Shown in pieces: positions 58,920-64,000 of a stretch of 64,000 nt of DNA (within the stretch, counting starts at the first letter, position 1; each line of letters begins with the position of its first letter). Below the pieces are notes generated by a model. That model did no database searches. It was not told the DNA's origin and saw only the letters and a list, made by a program, of their open reading frames with translations. The stretch is taken from positions 32,280,849 to 32,344,848 of the forward strand of contig NC_051430.1 in assembly GCF_001649575.2 (NCBI RefSeq), written 5' to 3'. A program made the translations under genes and the position numbers. The DNA is from Kryptolebias marmoratus (taxonomy: Eukaryota > Chordata > Actinopteri > Cyprinodontiformes > Rivulidae).

Positions 58920-59248
58920 CCAATTGAGGCCTGGATTTGGAGTCACGCACAAACTCAAAGTGGAAAAACACACTACAGGCTGATCCAACTTTGATGTAAC
59001 GTCCTTAAAACTTGTCAGAATGAGGCTCAGTATTGTGTGTGGCCTCCACCTGCCTGTATGACCTCCCTACAACACCTGGGCATGCTCCTGATGAGGTGAT
59101 GGATGGTCTCCTGAGGGATCTCCTCCCAGACCTGGACTAAAGCATCCACCAACTCCTGGACAGTCTGTGGTGCAACGTGACGTTGGTGGATGGAGCGAGA
59201 CATGATGTCCCAGATGTGCTCAATCAGATTCAGGTCTGGGGAACGAGC
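58920..59248 (-). mobile_element. Tc1-like transposon, 3' end of transposase gene, cut by the assembly gap
   Basis: On the minus strand the frame reads RSPDLNLIEHIWDIMSRSIH, QRHVAPQTVQELVDALVQVW, EEIPQETIHHLIRSMPRCC and VIQAGGGHTQY with a stop near 59035. No frame break is seen, so it is a young copy. The rest lies in the N run. Confidence 0.85.
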
Positions 59249-59526
59249 NNNNNNNNNNNNNNNNNNNNNNNNNNNNNNNNNNNNNNNNNNNNNNNNNNNN
59301 NNNNNNNNNNNNNNNNNNNNNNNNNNNNNNNNNNNNNNNNNNNNNNNNNNNNNNNNNNNNNNNNNNNNNNNNNNNNNNNNNNNNNNNNNNNNNNNNNNNN
59401 NNNNNNNNNNNNNNNNNNNNNNNNNNNNNNNNNNNNNNNNNNNNNNNNNNNNNNNNNNNNNNNNNNNNNNNNNNNNNNNNNNNNNNNNNNNNNNNNNNNN
59501 NNNNNNNNNNNNNNNNNNNNNNNNNN
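59249..59526. other. Assembly gap (278 N)
   Basis: Unresolved bases between a Tc1-like element and a tetranucleotide repeat. The true length may differ. Confidence 1.
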
Positions 59527-59629
<103 letters not shown>

Positions 59630-60954
59630 TTATGTTGCCTGTTGATGCTGCCTCAGTGAGCAGTTGGTTCTACATGTCTTGTAATTAAATTACCTTAAAT
59701 GTGAGTTTAGTTCTCAGGCTATTTCTTTATTAAGAAATGTCACTGAAACCTTTTAGATGATGGTAAATAGTTACGATTCTGACATAGACAAAGAAAATGC
59801 TACATTCAAATCGAGCCCAGGCAGTCAGCAGTTTTTAAAAGCTCTAAAAAATATTGCCAAATGGTCTCCTTATACACAGTTTTCTCAATATTTATTTATG
59901 TCACAGGCATCTTAAACAAAAATACAAATTAAATGAGTCACAGTGCTGAACAATATATGTTTCAGTGCATTTTCCAATATTTTGGTATTATGCCTTTTCA
60001 TCCACAAGTTTCTGTATGCAGGTACGGAGCATTTGAAAATTATGATGTTTTAGTTGTTTCCTTTAGGGGTGTAACAAGACATGACAAGATTTTAACAACA
60101 TTTTAGGAAAAAAAAACGTTTGCCACAAGCTCAACTGACTAGCCTCTCTCCCGTCTGATTTGTCCTGAGTCTTTTTAGACTTTAAAACGGTGGCTTAACT
60201 ATCCATGACCTTTTAACTTCTTATTAAAGCTGAGTGACCTTTAAACTCAAGGAGATCAAACTCATTTACACACGGAACCGGAATTAAAAATCTGATCAAG
60301 GGCCAAACTTTTTTTCAACATTTTCTTGAAAAAAATATATATTTTTTTAAATACAGAAATACAAACTTAACTTTTCTCATATTTTATCTGTCAGAACCAT
60401 CAATTTATTAGAATTAAAAAAAAAAGCTTTTATGTATTTATTATTTCTTCCTTTTTATCATATTTCTACTGGCTCCTAATAAAACATTTATCCATAGACA
60501 TAAAAACTGCTAAAACAAACATTCAAGAAAATTCAAATGTTTCACTTCAATACAAGAGAAAACACAAAAAGATAAAATACATTTAAACATACAGTGTAAA
60601 TGTGATGAGCTCTGAAAAGCATTTATCTGAGAGTCTGAATTGTGTAAACGCTCAGCATTGATTCAGGTGGACAGAGTCAGACTCCTTTGAGTGTTTTTTA
60701 TTACTTTCATACCAATTTGAAGTGATTTTCTGTCTACTGTAATTGTCATCAATAGTACCTTATCAGCTGTAACATCATAGAGCAAAGTAAGGAGAAAAAA
60801 GCAAAGTCTTTATTCATTCTTTCTCAAAAGTAACAAACTGGTGTGAAAGAGTGCTACATTTGTTAATATTAAACTTCTACACTGTTGCATGACACCATTT
60901 GTTTAGTTTGTTTGTGTCTGTGTCCAGACTATTGTGGATAGGGCCTCAGATCCT
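59630..60954. other. Region between MXRA5 and the glycogenin stop codon
   Basis: AT-rich. It probably contains the 3' UTR of the minus-strand glycogenin gene. A repeat scrap GGGGTGTAACAAGACATGAC at 60066, resembling one at 21284, is the only recognised piece. Confidence 0.4.
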
Positions 60955-61121
60955 CTAATCCAGGAAGCGGTCCAGCATCTTCTGGATATTTTGAAAAGCA
61001 TCTCTGCCCAAGTAGTCAGCTTGTCCTGCCTCCCACATCCTGCGATGCTCCAGTTGCTCTGCTTCAGTGTGTGCTGTTGACTGACAGGATGAAGAGCCAG
61101 AATAACTAAAGTCATCATCCT
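60955..61121 (-). CDS. gyg2: Glycogenin last exon: glycogen synthase-binding tail
   Basis: Codes for DDDFSYSGSSSCQSTAHTEA, then RRMWEAGQADYLGRDAFQ and NIQKMLDRFLD before TAG at 60957-60955. The W-E-x-G-x-x-DY-G-x-DAF-x-I-x-x-LDRFL pattern is the glycogenin C-terminal motif that binds glycogen synthase. The acceptor is CTTCACAGAG; the second AG fits the phase of the exon at 61195-61313. Confidence 0.9.
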
Positions 61122-62876
61122 CTGTGAAGGGGGTTAAACACCCTTAATTATGGATACAAACAAAAACAAAGAAAAAAATAGAAAGTGTTCATACAGGCTG
61201 AGAATTGGTGTCTGCAGTGCCATCATTGTCCTCCAATTCCTGAGCTTCTAAAGGTGGGTCTGTGACCTCTGTTCTCTCCGGTGATGCTGACTCTTCCTCC
61301 AAAGGTGTTCTATCTGTGTGGAAACACTTCAGACACAATAATTCTAATCATAATCAGGCCACATGCTTAGACGAGCAGCTAAAATGCAGATTTAAATTGA
61401 GTCTGAAGTACTACACAGTTCTACTTCGCCTTTACCACGGAGAGGCTGATAACTCTGCTGAAACATGTTTGTGAGTGCTGTCAGACTGCTCAGGCTATAT
61501 GATTTATTACATGAAAAAGAATAGACAAAAATAAGATGTAAAGCTCATATGCCTGAGTCAGATAATAGGTTTTGGGACCCTTTTTTTTTTTTTTTTTTTG
61601 ACCTGCAAGATTCCAGAGAACTGCAGTTAAGCAAAGAACTGGCAACAGAAAACTTGGCCTGCCTCATAATCCACCATGATATTTTCAAAACACAAGCAGC
61701 TATGCTAATAACGTTTTTTATTTAGCTAACTAAAAGATTTATTCACAGAAAAAAACAACTTTATTAAAGTCAGTTTTCAAAGGAACTCGATTTTATTTAT
61801 ATAACTTTGTACCACTATTACTTTTATTCTCATCAAAAAAGTGGAAAAAAAATGGCAGCGTTGGGTTCAACTGTGGCTGCATTGTCTCCCAGCAACCTGT
61901 CAGCATTATGACTGCAGAATAACCTACCACTGTAAGACCTTATTGGAACTAAAAGCGTGTAGACACTTTCAGTGGTATCGGCTTGGTAAACCAAATAACA
62001 ATGGCTCATCTATGAGGTCTCGGCATACAATGTGAGGAAGTATGCAGTATCCCCAGAGGAACAGAACTATATGTCAGCAGGAGCTGACTCGGGACAAGGT
62101 GAAGGCAGTATGATCGGAAAGAGAAATAATAATAGAATCAATAATAAATCAAAGGGACCATCTACAACCTGAGCTAGCATCGAGGAGAAACTGGTGTGCT
62201 TCAACTCTGATGGAAAGTTGGCTAACCCGGTCTGTTCCCAACCTTGGAGGGGCTAACAACAACTTTCTGGTTGGACAGAGATCGTGAGCTGACAGATAAA
62301 ACTCAAGGTGGCAGTGTGTACATCTGCATCAATAACAACTGGTATAATAATGCTAAGATCCAACCGTTGCTCTGCTTCATACAGTTTTTGAATTTAAATG
62401 CAGGTCTACTTGGGAGTTTACTGCTGTTAGCATTATGTAATAACACTGCAATAAAAGCAGGCTTCAAAATGTAATAAACAGCATTAAAACTGCATTATGT
62501 AATAATCAACACAAAATGTAATAAAATCATTGAATGCATTTTGTAAAACTTTCTGCTGCATTATGTAACAACATTATTAAATTTTGCGGCAATTATTACA
62601 AAATGCAGAGGTTGCTAATTTTTAGAAATGATAATATAATAATGTGGTGCATTATGCAATAAACGATCACAAACCAGTGTTTGTATTCATCCTAATAAAT
62701 ACACTTGTAATAATGATCATGTTGCAGATACTACATATTAAAATCTTTGAAATTATGGCCAGAAAAATGCTAAACTTTGTTTTCCTATTTATATAGCCAG
62801 ATCCCGTGGTTAGATCCCATAAAGGGGGGGTGGGGGGGCATGTATGCTGCACATTTGTGCAATTTTCCAGTGCTTC

Positions 62877-62960
<84 letters not shown>

Positions 62961-63915
62961 GTCTGTCTGAATTTTATGTAGTCTTCCACTCAGGCTCTTT
63001 TCTGAATGCTCGTGAAAACAAATGTAGTTCTGTTCAAATTCAGTAATTACCTGTAGGTTTAATTAAAAAAATATATGTGTAGGATAATTGTGGAGTGACA
63101 GCTTACCATCCTTTCTTCAGTGTGTGAGTGAGGACTCTCAGATGGAGGAGAAAAATGTGCAAGCAGGGAATTGGAGGCGTCCAAGTTTTGTCTAAAGGGC
63201 ACCTCAGCTTCTTGTTCAAGGATCTGTAAGACAAGACCAAAAAAAAAGTCTTCAACACCCAGGCCTTGAGGGAAAGAGTCTGTGTTCGCTGTCATGTATA
63301 TTCAAGATAGCCTTTATGGAAGACTGATATATAGTGCTATTTTAACCATCTGATGGTTTCCTCAATTTTATAAAAAAAAGACAAGTAAAAAAAAAGTACA
63401 AGTGTTTATAATCTGACGTTCCACTCTACTCATTTCTAATCCATTTTGGTTTCTATCAATGACAATAATAATGTCTTTATCTCTACCACCACCAACTCCT
63501 GTCTCCTTGTTTGAATACCTCTACTCCTCACAGTTTCACTGTTCCACCCGTCTCCTTCTCAATCACACACAAATTTTGTCTTGCTTCTGGTGACTTCTGG
63601 TGATTCCTCTTTAATCCTCCACCTCTCTAGGCTCTCCTCTACCTCCACCCTACACACACTACAGATAATTATGTCAGGACAGAGATAAAAATGATCTCTT
63701 GGAAATATCTCAGTGTTTGTACCTGTTGTTGTTGCCTGTCTGGACAAAGCTGAATCTTTGGAGCAGGTGGTGTGGTGTGGTATTCATTCCAGCGGTACTC
63801 TTTCCACCATAAAGAAAAGTAACTTTCTATAAAGTGTGAGGTGAAGTCCTCCCTCTGTGAGCTCCAGGGCTTCACTGCTCCTGCAAAGTGGACTATCTTT
63901 GCATTGTGGCCAAAC
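60955..63915 (-). CDS. gyg2: Glycogenin (GYG2 type), 3' exons only
   Basis: Glycogenin is a self-glucosylating glycosyltransferase (GT8) that primes glycogen and carries glycogen synthase on its C-terminus. Minus-strand exons seen: 63723-63915, 63107-63223, 61195-61313 and 60955-61121 (or -61119). The first holds the end of the catalytic domain, the last the synthase-binding C-terminus. Earlier exons are right of the window. Phases agree between the first two and, with the second of two AG acceptors, between the last two. The join 63107 to 61313 does not keep phase, so an exon of 3n+1 length was missed or a border differs. GYG2 rather than GYG1 is inferred from synteny with MXRA5. Confidence 0.85.
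61195..61313 (-). CDS. gyg2: Glycogenin linker exon
   Basis: Acceptor TTTCCACACAG, donor CCT|GTATGA. Open in one frame only: RTPLEEESASPERTEVTDPP and LEAQELEDNDGTADTNSQP. An acidic, low-complexity linker, as is usual between the glycogenin enzyme domain and tail. Confidence 0.65.
61830..62370 (+). mobile_element. LINE endonuclease fragment, decayed
   Basis: A frame near 62260-62355 reads WLDRDRELTDKTQGGSVYIC and INNNWYNNAKI, similar to the region of a LINE AP-endonuclease around its GGGV-x-x-x-V-N motif. The preceding 400 bp has only broken frames. Located in a glycogenin intron. Confidence 0.45.
62430..62665. repeat. Tandem array with GCATTATGTAATAA core, period about 62-66 bp
   Basis: Cores start at 62430, 62492, 62558 and (worn) 62649. 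A second motif CAAAATGTAATAAA sits at 62465 and 62512 between them. Confidence 0.7.
62877..62957. repeat. (ATCT)n microsatellite
   Basis: About 20 units from 62877, ending in CTTTCTGTCTGTCTG. Confidence 0.95.
63107..63223 (-). CDS. gyg2: Glycogenin exon after the catalytic domain
   Basis: Acceptor TTGTCTTACAG, donor ATG|GTAAGC. 39 whole codons: ILEQEAEVPFRQNLDASNSL and LAHFSPPSESPHSHTEERM. Phase 0 at both ends, which fits the upstream exon. Confidence 0.75.
63480..63690 (-). mobile_element. Scrap of the RTE-like LINE reverse transcriptase
   Basis: On the minus strand a frame reads FCPDIIICSV, VEESLERWRI and VTRSKTKFVCD, the worn equivalent of FADVIVICG, VEETLERWRY and VSRSKTEYLCV in the fragment at 12051-12540. 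Confidence 0.65.
63723..63915 (-). CDS. gyg2: Glycogenin exon: end of GT8 domain
   Basis: Acceptor CTTTCTGCAG, donor CAG|GTACAA. Codes for FGHNAKIVHFAGAVKPW, a hallmark of the glycogenin catalytic domain end (H-x-AK-VHF-G-KPW), then FSLWWKEYRWNEYHTTPPAP and DRQQQQ. Confidence 0.92.
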
Positions 63916-64000
63916 CTGCAGAAAGTACAATGGAAGACATCAGTCTGTAGGTCATAAATAATACTAACAAGAACTCCACAGGGCAAAATTTGGATACAGT

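Overview
The window is vertebrate nuclear DNA, almost certainly from a ray-finned (teleost) fish. It has spliced genes with GT-AG introns, a strong AT bias outside exons, many LINE, SINE, Tc1/mariner and MITE remnants of fish type, and one assembly gap (positions 59249-59526). Four conserved genes are recognised by protein similarity from memory; no database search was possible.

Layout, left to right: the last coding exon of a neuroligin of the NLGN4X type (6419-7313, +); a complete eight-exon PRKX-type protein kinase gene (11428-35357, +, predicted 347 residues); a seven-exon MXRA5 (adlican-like) gene (44057-57780, +, predicted 2313 residues); and the 3' end of a glycogenin gene of the GYG2 type on the minus strand (60955 to beyond 63915). 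As I recall the human map, this is the order and relative orientation of NLGN4X, PRKX, MXRA5 and GYG2 on human Xp22.3, but the arylsulfatase genes that lie between MXRA5 and GYG2 in human are absent here. The genes do not form a pathway; they share an old synteny block. Their products are a postsynaptic adhesion protein, a PKA-like kinase, a secreted matrix protein and a glycogen primer.

Introns and intergenic DNA are packed with repeats. The largest is an L2-type LINE in PRKX intron 1 with a 987-residue open frame (17066-20038) and a promoter-like upstream segment. There are also fragments of at least three other LINE types, several decayed Tc1-like transposases, tRNA-like SINEs, foldback MITEs, a 21-bp minisatellite behind NLGN4X, an array of alternating palindromic 8-mers, and a composite repeat seen about ten times. 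A broken, once-spliced copy of a fish gene family lies at 4907-5790 (-).

The most notable observation is in MXRA5. The second half of the third Ig domain and all of the fourth are missing, and an L1 fragment plus a MITE fill that place. A leftover beta-strand-coding stretch (about 54263-54328) ends in a sequence that can act as a splice acceptor in the right phase.
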